Assembly: GCF_021018805.1 (NCBI RefSeq)
Contig: NW_026960607.1
Location: 2,792,501 to 2,856,500, forward strand
From: Prinia subflava
Lineage: Eukaryota; Chordata; Aves; Passeriformes; Cisticolidae
Direction of reading: 5' to 3'
DNA: 64,000 bases
The position numbers and the translations under genes were made by a program. Shown piece after piece: positions 42,731 through 52,250 of this stretch. Positions within the stretch are counted from its first letter, which is position 1; every line of letters begins with the position of its first letter. The notes below the pieces were generated by a model. The model made no database searches and had not been told where the DNA came from. It worked only from the letters and a program-made list of their open reading frames with translations.

Positions 42731-43455
42731 ACGTCAACTCGATCTCTACAGTTGGGGCTTAGTTGAGACATACTACGTTTGACTCGTCGGGTCTTTTGAG
42801 ACAATCCTAAAACTTGATGAATGCTAGAAGCAAACAATGTTAATTTACCAAAATAACATGGACCTCCTATAGCTTCTTGAGGCACTGCAGACCAGGCACT
42901 ATCTCCACAAATGAGAAAGATCCCTGGCAGTAATTTTCTTGCAACACCTGTTAATGGTGTCACAGACTTAGTCCAATTGTTACGGTACTCAGTATAGTTA
43001 TAATATAATGGGGACTGGGGAGATAACCAAGTGTTGCCATTTTTCAGTTGCCGTTTGTCTACAATTAGCAAGCTTGAATTTATGATAAAATGTCCAAAGA
43101 TTAAACAGTAATTCCCCGGCACAGAACCCAAAAGATCAAGTTCTTGGAGCTCAGTACTAGCAACTTTAAGATTTTGCTCAATGGCAACAGCTTGCGTTCC
43201 TAAAACACTCTTTGGATTAATTTTGATTTGAGACCAGGTTCTGAACTCTGTCATGGAGTCCACTGGGACTGCAATCAAGCAAGTCTGAAAAGGATTCGAT
43301 GGTGTGGCTAAAGACAAGCAAAGTGAATCTTGTTTACTCTGATCGGCACAAGTGACCCACATATTTTGTCTTGGGTCAATTTCAAGCATTCCTGATCCTC
43401 TTTCTATTAAAACATTAACTAAAATAAACATTCCAACACCTAACATTCTATTCAT
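42619..43455 (-). pseudogene. env: Env surface subunit (SU) and fusion-peptide region, frameshifted
   Basis: ATG at 43455, then a hydrophobic signal-like N-terminus. The surface subunit is short, about 227 residues to the furin-type site RRVKR at 42775-42789. It contains several Cys residues and N-linked glycosylation sequons (for example INSS, NYTE and NNWT). A hydrophobic, Ala-rich fusion-peptide-like stretch follows. The frame then runs into a stop near 42619 because of a frameshift that puts TM in another frame. Env would mediate cell binding, but this copy is interrupted. A length near 230 residues is short compared with usual retroviral surface subunits. Confidence 0.83.
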
Positions 43456-43590
43456 CTTTTTGGTTGTCTCTCTTAGAAAAGCAAAACAAACAACACCTGC
43501 TTATTACCTAATCTTAAATCTTAACAATGACTTATGGCTAAACTTAATCTTATAACTGTAACTGTATGACTATTTTTTCTAATTTAACAA

Positions 43591-44097
43591 TTAATTTTCA
43601 GCATTGTCAGGGTCTTCACAAGGTGCTTCAGGTAAATCACTGCTTTCACCGTGGTTATCACTGTTAGTTGGTATCTCTGACTGCGGACATGCACGGGTAA
43701 ATTGGCTCAGCACCCAAACAGGTCCTGCTTCTCCTGTGGAAACACACATATAACCACGACCATTAAATAATACAGGACTCGGTCCCTGCCATTCATCTGT
43801 TCGCATGTTTTTGTGATGTACATAAAGCCCTGGAATTGCTTGTGGTCTTCCTTCTTTCACTGCATGGTGATGGATGACACATGTAGGCTCTTCTCTTCCT
43901 TCTGCTAGGCACAAATAGTTTAAAGTGAACAGTACCTTGGATAATCGACTAATTACGTCAGTTTCATCACTCTGTTTTTGCTTTGCTAGATATTCTTTCA
44001 GCATCCGATTAGTCCTTTCTATGATGGCTTGACCAGTGGGGGAGTGAGGAATTCTGGTGGTATGCTTGACTCCCCACTTTTGCATAAATTTAGCAAC
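43591..44097 (-). pseudogene. pol: Class II integrase, C-terminal half
   Basis: After a TGA at 44098-44100 the same frame continues. It carries the third catalytic residue, Glu in QAIIERTN, and a C-terminal domain with WQGPSPVLFNGRGYM and VWVLSQFTR, which resembles the DNA-binding tail of class II integrases. It ends at 43591, about 135 bp before env. The stop codon cuts the core between the second Asp and the Glu. Confidence 0.85.
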
Positions 44098-44769
44098 TCA
44101 CTGACCAACATAGGCTGGACCATTGTCAGTCTTAATTTCTCCAGGCACTCCCATCACTGCAAAACAAACAGTCAGGTGTCTTTCAACATGCAAAGCTCTC
44201 TCGCCTGACTGGGCTGTGGCCCAGATAAATTTAGAATAGGTATCAACAGTGACATGGACATATTTCAATCTTCCAAATTCTGGAACATGAGTTACATCCA
44301 TCTGCCACAATTCTAAAGCTTTCATTCCCCTTGGGTTCGTGCCCAGGCCAAGGCCAGGCCCATGATGACTACATTGAGGGCAGGCACACACAATCCCCTG
44401 TGCATCATTCAGGGAAATCTGGAATTGTCGGCTCAGGGCCCTAGCATTTTGATGAAAATTCTCATGGCTGTCCCGAGCCCTTACAAATTTATTTTCTGGA
44501 GGGACATGGGCAACGCAACTGACTGCAGCGTCTGCTCGTGTGTTGCCTTCTCCTAAACCGCTGTTGCACTGATGGCTGCGAATGTGCATGACACAAGAGG
44601 CATGCTGACGCTGTTTCAGTACACTTCTTAATTGCAAAAACAGTTCTCCAAGGCGCTGATTCTGGGTGGTCCTGATGAATGCATCCTCAATTCTTTGCAC
44701 GACTCCAACCACATATAAAGAGTCAGAAACAACATTGAGTGGTTGTTCCAGGTTTGCAAAGCCCAACAT
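44098..44769 (-). pseudogene. pol: Class II RNase H end and integrase N-terminal/core
   Basis: This frame holds the end of RNase H (SDSLYVVG, then HIRSHQ and NTRADAAV) and the integrase zinc domain with His pairs (HENFH) and CACPQC. The core follows with Asp in WQMDVTH and Asp in KTDNGPAY. The frame ends at TGA 44098-44100, just before the catalytic Glu. RNase H begins in another frame, so a frameshift at about 44700 separates the two. Confidence 0.87.
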
Positions 44770-45536
44770 GCTGCCCTCAGTTCAAGGGTTTGCAGACTGT
44801 CTCCCGCGTCACTCTTAAGTAAATGTTGCATCCATTCTCCTTGCTGTTGCCATACACACACAGCCCTTCTTGTTTTTCGGCCGGCATCTGTAAAAACTGT
44901 TCTGCCTTTAACTGGTGTCAAGGAGCACAAAGGTCTCTCTAGCCACTGATAGCGCATGATCAGAGTCCACATTGGGCCTTTTGGCTGCTGGTTGTGAACC
45001 ACACCTGTAAAACCCAGCAATGCTTCTTGCAATGTGACAGAATGTCTCAGCTTCCACTCTAAACCTTCACTTCTGACAGGAACACTGATGTCTGCTGGTT
45101 CCTTTCCATCTATCTCTACAATTCTGTCTCTGCCCTTTTTTATCAATGCAGCAAGAGCATCCGTTCTGGTCATAACACGACTCTTTGGTTGCACAGGTAA
45201 AAACACCCATTCCACCACACTTGCTGTTGACCTAAACTTAGACAGGCCTTCCCCCTTTTTCTTTTGCCATTGGAAAACAATGGCAAATGGACAGGCATCA
45301 GTGTTGGAAAGGAAAAGTGACAGTGGAAGATGCTCTATGCGGCGAGCGCTCCAACCACGTTGTAACTTTTCTGATACCTGAATTAAAGCTCTTTGTTGTT
45401 CAGGGGTACACTTTTGGGGACTGCTGGCATCACTACCATGAACCCACGATAAAAATGGTTTTAAATCATCATTGGTGATTCCTACAATGGTACCAACCCA
45501 CTGTAAGACTCCAAAAAGTCTCTGGGCATCATGCAA
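44628..45536 (-). pseudogene. pol: Class II RT connection and RNase H start
   Basis: Contains the RT connection (DDLKPFLSWVHGSD, then ALIQVSEKLQRG) and the first RNase H segment (TVFTDAGRKT) and its Glu segment (LELRAACWALQTW). It is frameshifted relative to the RT frame upstream and to the following RNase H/integrase frame. Confidence 0.86.
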
Positions 45537-45546
45537 GGTGGAAATG

Positions 45547-46203
45547 CTAGTGTGTAAAGTGATCTTCTGTGGGCAAATTTGCGCACTTGTGATCAGCCAG
45601 ACTAAGTATCTCCAAGGAGCTGATCGCTGTATTTTTTTCTGGGGCTACAGTCAGTCCACGATGTTTCAATTGTGCAATCAACCAGTTTAAATCTGTTTCT
45701 GCCAATGGTTGTTTGGTGGCAATAAGAATGTCATCAACATAATGATAGATCATTGCACTAGAAAAATGTTGGCGAATGGGTTGCAAGGCCCAGTTAACAA
45801 ATAACTGACACCTTGTCGGTGAGTTCTGGCCCCCCTGGGGTAATACAGTCCATTCATATGGCTGTGCTGGGGCTGCCCTGTTGATAGACGGCACAGTGAA
45901 GGCAAAGCATTGAGTGTCCTGTGGATGAAGCGGGATGGTGAAGAAGCAGTCTTTTAAATAGATGATTACCATGTTCCACCCTTGAGGTATCATAGTTGGT
46001 GCTGGCAGGCCTGGATGTAAAGCACCCATTGCTTGCATTTGCTCATTGACTTTGCAGAGATCATGTAATAATCTCCATTTTCCTGATTTTTTAGGGATAA
46101 CAAAAATTGGTGTGTTCCATGGACTCACTGAGGGTCGAATGTGACCAGCTTCAAGTTGCTCTTGTACCAATTGCTTAGTAATTTGCAGCCTTTCTTCTGT
46201 CAT
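45547..46203 (-). pseudogene. pol: Class II reverse transcriptase
   Basis: Polymerase core with fingers segment SPWNTPIFVIPKKSGKWRLL, LPAPTMIP, an Asp in the 'IYLKDCFF' position and the active site YHYVDDIL (YVDD at about residues 155-158, near 45740). LPQG and NSPT are present, but the residue between differs from the usual Met. It is cut off from protease upstream (frame 2) and from the connection downstream by frameshifts and a stop. Confidence 0.9.
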
Positions 46204-46339
46204 TGGCCACTGCTAGACCCATACAGGAGTTTCAGTCAACCAGGTGATTTTTAGAATGGGTGGCTGCTCTGCAGTGGCCATCAAGGAAAATGCTGGTCAG
46301 TGGTTAGAACCATTCCCAGTTGAGAAAGCACATCTCTGC

Positions 46340-46627
46340 CTAGCAATCCTGGAAGTTCATCGGGCAAAGGCATAAAGTAGGGTAAGCCACAATGACCTGA
46401 TTGTCTTGAAAGATAATACTGATAGGGTCTGCGCTCATTGAGGGGATACTCATGCCGCCCACCCCGTTAACGTGGGTGTAGGGAGATTGCAGAGGCCAGT
46501 CAGATGGCCAGTGCATTTGATTTATAATGGAAATGTCTGCGCCTGTGTAGAGAAGTGGTGATTGGGTGACGATCTGGTTACCATGTTCAAATTTCACTGT
46601 GATGCGTGGGAGATCTTTCTGGCTCAC
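46340..46627 (-). pseudogene. pro: Retroviral protease, catalytic Asp replaced
   Basis: The aspartic protease that matures Gag and Pol is recognisable by LLYTGADISII and downstream strand/flap segments. The catalytic Asp of the DTG motif is Tyr here (YTGAD), which should abolish activity. The frame differs from the dUTPase upstream, so the pro gene is also frameshifted at about 46625. Confidence 0.83.
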
Positions 46628-47118
46628 TGTAAGAAAGACATGGTGGTCGGTTGATCCAAAGCTCCCATCTCCTCTTTCTTGTTCAGTTGGCTCTTTTGGT
46701 CGCTGACGATATTTTCAAATGGGATAATTTGAGCAATTCTGCTTCCTTTTGGAATGGTCACAGGTGGTTGCAAAGCATAAGCCATTATTTTCACTTGTCC
46801 GGTGTAATCTGCATTGATGACTCCTGGAATCACGATTACACCTTGTTTGCCTGTGGAGGATCTTCCTAGCAACAAACCCCCAGCTAGAGAGATTGTGCTA
46901 TACATTGGTCCATATACATTGGTGGGAATCAGGGTTACTTCTTTGTCTTCTAAGGTAACTTCTGCTGCTGTTGTTATATCTACACCAAGACTTCCCCATG
47001 TGGCAGGCATGTTCTTACCTAAGAAACCGTTTTTGGGGTCTTGTGGGTCAAGGCATTGATTTGTGTCTTGGCGCACTGTCTTAGCGCGCTGGCTTTGAAG
47101 TTTTGCTGCTTCCTGCAA
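46624..47118 (-). pseudogene. pro: Retroviral dUTPase domain of the pro gene
   Basis: dUTPase hydrolyses dUTP and is encoded in the protease frame of beta- and some lentiviruses. It overlaps the end of gag by about 100 bp in a -1 frame, with a slippery heptamer at 47031-47037. Visible motifs are GSLGVDI (motif 1), GRSS (motif 2), PGVINADYTG (motif 3, with Asn at the usual first Asp) and GSRIAQI (motif 4). It ends at a stop at 46624 before the protease, which continues in another frame. Confidence 0.87.
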
Positions 47119-47568
47119 GCTTCAGTGGCATGGATGTCTGCATTACATTTATGACACCACACAGTCTTTTGACAGGCTCGCTTGAAATGGCCTGTATCAC
47201 CGCAGCGGAAGCAAACAATGCCAGATGCTGGTCTTCTGTTGTTGCTGGAATGGTTGATGCTTTTTCCTGTCAATGGAGCTGCGATAATATGTCCCTGTTG
47301 TTGCGTTGCATTTTGCATAGCTGCTGTGAATGCTGCCGTTTGGTTGTTCTGTTCTGCTCTGGTTGCTCTTACTAACATTTCATTGACCCCACAGCCTTGG
47401 GGAAGGGAAGCTAACACAGTCCTGGTGTGCGCGTTAGCATTTTCAAAATCAAGAGAACAAAATAGATGTTCTTGCACATCTGTGGGTAAATCTGGGACAT
47501 CTTTCAAGGCTGCAGATAAGCGATCAATAAACTGGCCCTAAGGTTCAGTGGGTCCCTGCTTAATATTT
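47019..47568 (-). pseudogene. gag: Class II gag, nucleocapsid part
   Basis: Two CCHC zinc knuckles, CX2CX4HX4C (CFRCGDTGHFKRAC and CHKCNADIHATEAC), identify nucleocapsid, which packages viral RNA. The preceding capsid C-terminal segment (DRLSAAL, MLVRATRAE region) carries a TAG at 47538-47540. The frame ends at TAG 47019-47021 just after the slippery site. An ERVL-like solo LTR (47574-48912) separates this part from the rest of gag. Confidence 0.9.
47031..47037 (-). promoter_or_regulatory. Putative -1 ribosomal frameshift site
   Basis: The minus strand reads CCCAAAA, an X XXY YYZ heptamer in the gag phase, 10 bases before the gag TAG. A -1 shift there enters the dUTPase frame. Confidence 0.6.
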
Positions 47569-47573
47569 GCATA

Positions 47574-48912
47574 TATCTCAGTTTGAGGGGAAGGTGAATT
47601 TTTCAGGGAGTTGTGGGCAAACCAATCAATGGTCAGGTTTGAATGTTGGCATTTTTTAGTGGCCACTGAGGGGTTGGACACGCCTCCGAGGACACAAGGA
47701 GTTAAAAGCAAGGACTCTCAGAAGGTCTGCCTCTTTTGGGTTCTGGTTTCAGCAGGGAAACATCTCCTCTCCCCTGCTCAGCTTTAGGCTGAGTGTGGGA
47801 GGGGAGCCACGTGGCGGGGCTGAGGAGAACCACGCGGCCGAGCTGAAGTAAGATGGGGCCCCGGGGGGGGAAGATAGTGAACAGGACTGGAGCTGAGCTG
47901 GCCCCATCCAGGATGGAGGGGTGGAAAACTGTGGAGGTGCCTTCCGTGTCTTCCCCTCCCCCAGGAGAAGGTGCCCAGCCGCATGGGAGTTGCCGAGCCT
48001 GGGAGTCCCTGAGCCTGCAGCCCCCTGCCGGGAGCCAAGAACTGTTAACTCTTTCTGAGGCAGAAAGAAACTTTTCCCAGACATTGATTCTCATGACTAG
48101 TGGCTTCAGAAGAGAGAGAGAAACAGCTTGGGACTGAGATGATAAAAGAAGAAGAAAAGAATCCCAGATGGGCAGGGATGAAGAATAGTAGCTTTTTGGG
48201 CTGGAGTTTTCTTACATAATGTTACCCATAGACTGAACTTGAGTCTCTTTTGAACATAAACTGCATTTTGGGGTGGATGTGGCCGGCTCGACTTGCTGCA
48301 GTGGAGCGAACAGAGAAGAGAGGAAGAGGGTGTGGTGGTGCCCTCTGCCCTCAGAGAAGAAACCCTCGGCCCCAGGGGAAAGATGGGGAGAGCCCGGCAT
48401 GCAAGCATCCTTAAAAAGAGCCCTATATGCAGCTTTGGCCCATGGACAGTGGTGAGAGCACTGGAGATGGAGAAGAGAGTGTCACCATGGCAGCCAGGTG
48501 GTGCCACGAGTGACACAAACACACATAAAGGGTGGACCTGTGTTTTTCTGAGGAGCAGTCTGTGGTGTGAGAATGACTGCTCTCTCCCTTGCTGAATTGA
48601 AGATTTTTTTTTTTTGAGTGGTGATTGTTTGATTTAAAACCCAAGGGTTTGGTCTATGGAGGGTAACGTGTAGGGGGTGGAAATTGGGAGAGGAGAAGGA
48701 ATGTTCTGGGAAGTTTTCATTTCTGTTTTGTGTGTGCGTGTTTAGAGTTTTCCTTTCTATTTCTGTTCCTATGTAATGTAATAAAGTTTTGTTCTCTGTT
48801 TTCAAGTTTTAGGCTTGCTCTGCTCTGTTCTTGACCACATCTCACAGTAGCTCATTAGGAAAAACATACACTCATGGGTGCATTAACATCTGGCCAGTGC
48901 TAACCCATGACA
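47574..48912 (+). mobile_element. Solo LTR, 1339 bp, antisense inside gag
   Basis: The 5-bp duplication GCATA lies at 47569-47573 and 48913-48917. The left end reads TATCTCAG where other copies have TGTCCTGG, and the right end is CATGACA. AATAAA lies at about 48779-48784. Same family as 26310-27717 and 34471-35857. The gag reading frame continues on both sides. Confidence 0.92.
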
Positions 48913-48917
48913 GCATA

Positions 48918-50560
48918 TGACGCAGGCTTTTTCTTTTCTGGAACCAATAGTAAAGCTTTGTGGGCCAATGCCTGAGACAGCTGATGGATTTCAATTGGAA
49001 ATGTCAGCTGTACATTAGTTGTCGCGTAAGGACCCTGTCCTGTCAACATATCTGGCTGGATTCCATAAAATGGGTTCCCTACTGTTTGGTGCTTATTAGC
49101 CTCTTTGGTGGCTAAACATCTCCATTCTCTTTCAAAAATAAGAAATTGCGAGGGCATCAATAGCAGAGATGCAATGCTGGAACAATCTGCTGGACAAAGG
49201 AGATCAGCCGTAAAAATATATTGTATTATATTTTTGGCTGCCTCAGACCTAATACAATGATTTGTGACAGTCTGTTTGGCCGACTGTAAGACCTTCCACT
49301 CATGTGGTTCCCATTTGGCCTGGTTTTGCTCTATGATGACTGGGCAGACAATGGAATTAGCAGCTTTAAAATCGCCATCTAAAATAGCTTCCTTTAAAAC
49401 ACTAGCCCAGCATTTTTGAATTGGGTCTGTTTGGGTGGCAGGCAGTGCCATCTGCTGGGCAGCAGGAGGCAATGCCTGCTTGGATTGCAGAGAAGGGAAA
49501 GCTGGTAAACTGTGCATTTTTTGTGGAGAAATCCTGGATGCTGCAATTGCTTGCTGCTCAAGTTGGCTCTGGCAATTGGAAAGCTCAGCGAGTTTCGTTA
49601 TTATTTGTTGCAATTCATCAGACCGCTGTACTTTTTCTGGCGGCCGGGGTGTGCAAGGAATGTCGGGCTCAGAACCCTCTCTGTCTGAGTCAGATTCTGG
49701 CAGGGGGCAATGGGTTGCCTGTGAATGGGTGGCGGGCTGCACTGGTGCTGGCTGCAAGGGCGTGGGAGCTTAGGACTGGACCGGGTCCGAGTTTCCAGAA
49801 GTAGCAATGGGGGCCGCCATGTTTGTTTTGGTCACATGTGCCCGTGACATCAGCTTGTCTTCTGAAGACAGAACCGATGCCACCCCACTCTCAGCACTGC
49901 CCCGAACTCCACCTCCTTGCTGCGTCACTTGTGCCCGCCCCACTCCGCCTTCGGCTCCGCCTGCCTCCTCATCTTTCGCCACGCCCCCTGAGCCTGGCGA
50001 CTGGGGCGTTTCCTGTTTGCTTTCATTCTTTTCGGGAGCCGATGGGAGCACTTCCAGTGATCGGCTCACATGGCTCGTTGCTGTATTCATTACCTCACGC
50101 AAAGAGGAGCACACTGGAGCTGCGTTCCCTTTCACAGGATGTGTAGAATTTATACCAAAAAACCTCGCAACTTAAAATGGTTTTTTCAGCTCTTTTGGCT
50201 CGGAAAGAGGCACCCCCTGATCGGATGGAGGGGGAATTGCCCCCTCCAGAGCCAGGATGGCAGCTTGGGCTGCTCGCCGCTCAGCAGCGAATATTTGCAA
50301 GGTATTTATCACTTTTTTCCAAATCACGCCTAACTCTGTTGCTAGGTTACTTTCTTTTCCTTGCGAAATAGCACAGTCCCATAATAATTCACCTATTTCC
50401 TTCCATTCTGCTTCACTAAAAAGAAGCGATGGCTGATTAGCTTTCCTTTTTTCCTGGCCCATAGGGTTAATTGCTCTATATCAGTTTCTTTTATTTTTTC
50501 GCCCCTTTTAGAGACAACTGTAGCGAGGAGCTGCACTGCTGCATGAAGTTCCTTCTCCAT
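48918..50560 (-). pseudogene. gag: Class II gag, matrix and capsid part
   Basis: Starts at an ATG at 50560 (the upstream GTG frame is not needed). The matrix segment (ELHAAVQLLATVV, EKIKETDIEQL) shifts frame at about 50450 into the sequence beginning AEWKEIGELLWD. TAA at 50172-50174 and a stop at 49770-49772 interrupt the Pro/Ser/Gly-rich spacer. The capsid then reads well (KANSIVCPVIIE, WEPHEWKVLQSAKQ, QLSQALAHKALL). Gag would form the particle. The solo LTR splits the capsid at 48912. Confidence 0.88.
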
Positions 50561-50904
50561 TATGTATTTTTGATTCTTTTCTTTCACGCAAGGCCAGCTG
50601 CTTACCTCTTCCTTCCACTGCGTGCTGCTGTTCCCCTCCAGGTGAAGCAGACAGGCGACGCTTCCAGCCCCATCTCTGTGAGCTCAGCACTGCTCGTGGC
50701 TGGTTCAGGTATTCAGTCCGAATTCTGCACACTGAGCAAGACCCAAGAACCAGAGTCTTTCACCGCATCAAAGCGAAATTCATATTTAAACAAAAATTTA
50801 AAAATTCAAAATAAAATCTGCATTAAAGCGTAATAAAATCAAATCAAACCTGCATCAAAGCAAAAATAAAAAGTAAAAAAAGGTCCCTGGTCCAGGCGCC
50901 AGAA
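50561..50904 (-). other. 5' leader of the class II provirus with primer site
   Basis: Untranslated leader between the 5' LTR and gag. A Lys-type primer site lies at about 50883-50901: the minus strand begins TGGCGCC and continues CAGGGAC with one extra base. Packaging signals would lie here, but I cannot identify one. Confidence 0.65.
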
Positions 50905-51295
50905 TGAAACCAGGGTCCCTATATGGAAGCTGGAACAGAACAATGCACGATACGACCAATATGGTTACAACATATGTTCTCCTCTTTATTCCCGAAATGG
51001 CTGCTTTTATACAGTGCAGAATAATTTAGTTGCAGGTGTATTTTTATTGGCATTCAGCGTGAACAACTATGTAAACTATCCCAGTTTAAGGCAGCTACCG
51101 TGTCCTCACTCTAATTGTCCTATACAGTCTATGCACACACCTTAACCTAATTTCTAACTGCGCCACAAAACTTATCTATTCTACATGGGCCAAAATCTGA
51201 GGCTTAGCAGGCCCAAATAGGAGGCCCAGTTTGGAATGGCTCAAATCTCATTCCACAGCACATTATGCCCACCATCTCTAAGAAATTCAGTTACA
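50905..51295 (-). repeat. 5' LTR of the class II provirus
   Basis: 391 bp. TATAAAA (minus) at 51005-51011 and AATAAA (minus) at 50985-50990. About eight differences from the 3' LTR. Confidence 0.93.
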
Positions 51296-51333
51296 GTTAA
51301 GTCCAGCTAACTAAGCATGAATCAATTTGACTG

Positions 51334-52012
51334 TGTGTCACGATCCAAGCAGGAATCGTGATAGGTTTGTGTGATCACAGAGTGCAGAAAGTACTCGAGG
51401 GGACAACAGTTTAATCATACAACAAATGCACCTTTTTTGAGTGCCAACAACACTTGCGATCCAGGGAATGAGAAAGGAAAAATAGGATACAGAGTGTGGA
51501 AAGGGGGGCAGGGGGATATAGCTACCAATGGCAGAGACGTCCTCGTGGCGTGGCATCTGGCCAATGGATCCGTCTTCTGTCCGTGGGGAGATCTCAAAGT
51601 GTGAGTTGCAGGGGGAAGCTTTTATAGTCATTTCAGAAGCAGGGTGCACCCGGCCAATGCAGGCAAAAGCGGGGGGCACCCAGCCAACATGGGGGGAGCA
51701 CCCAAGTGTCATTGTGATGAGGCCCGTTGCTCTGGGAACCAGGTGCAACCTTTCAGATCAGGCAGGTTTGGGACAAGCAGGTCTGGGCTTGGTCCCTGGT
51801 AAGCACAGGCTGTCCAGCCGTCCATTGTCTTCGTACAAGTTCCCATGGGAGCCAGCTCCGGTCCAGTGGACACATCTGCAGTTCAATGTTTGGTACACAC
51901 ACACAAACCGTGGCTTAGGCCTGAGCCCCTTGCACACAGTCCCTTCCTTGACAGGGGTCCTTGACAAAGGTCGTGAGGCAAAACCAGGGACCTGTGGGCC
52001 CCGACTCTCACA
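51334..52012 (-). repeat. Probable LTR, about 680 bp
   Basis: Ends read TGTG...CACA on the minus strand. TATAAAA lies on the minus strand at about 51620-51627, an ATTAAA at about 51411, and GC-richer sequence between. No convincing target duplication was found (ctaag occurs at 51311-51315 and 52013-52017, but placement does not fit). Class is unknown. Confidence 0.55.
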
Positions 52013-52074
52013 CTAAGGCAACATAATAAAAAATGGTAATCTAAGTACTCTAGAGCTTACTTTCTAAGGCAAAG

Positions 52075-52250
52075 TGGTTTTTTGGGGGTTTTTTGTTGTG
52101 GTTTTTTTGTTGTGGTTTTGTTGTTGTTGTTGTTGTTGTTTGGTTGTTTGGTTTTTGGTGGGTTTTTTTGGTTTTGTTTTTTTTTGTTTTTTTGGTTTTT
52201 TTTTTAGGTGGGTTTGTTTGATTGTGGTTTGTTTTTTTTTTTTTTTTTTC
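52075..52250. repeat. T/G-rich low-complexity tract
   Basis: About 175 bp with almost no A or C on the plus strand: (TTG)n, poly(T) runs and GGTTTTTTT blocks. The open frames through it are artefacts. Confidence 0.95.

Larger units (their letters stand above)
41822..51295 (-). mobile_element. Class II (ERVK/betaretrovirus-like) provirus with env
   Basis: 391-bp LTRs at 41822-42212 and 50905-51295 bound the provirus, read on the minus strand as gag, dUTPase-protease, pol and env. Flanking 6-bp repeats GCTAAG (41816-41821) and GTTAAG (51296-51301) differ by one base. A Lys-like primer site and a purine tract are in place. Zinc knuckles, a dUTPase in the protease frame and 6-bp duplications are class II traits. 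The coding genes carry many in-frame stops and frameshifts. A solo LTR from an unrelated ERVL-like family is inserted antisense in gag. The LTRs differ by about eight positions (about 2 percent). Confidence 0.93.

Noticed and set aside
51311..52017. ctaag repeats as a target duplication of the 51334-52012 LTR
   Set aside because: The left copy is about 20 bp outside the LTR's TG end, so it is probably coincidence.
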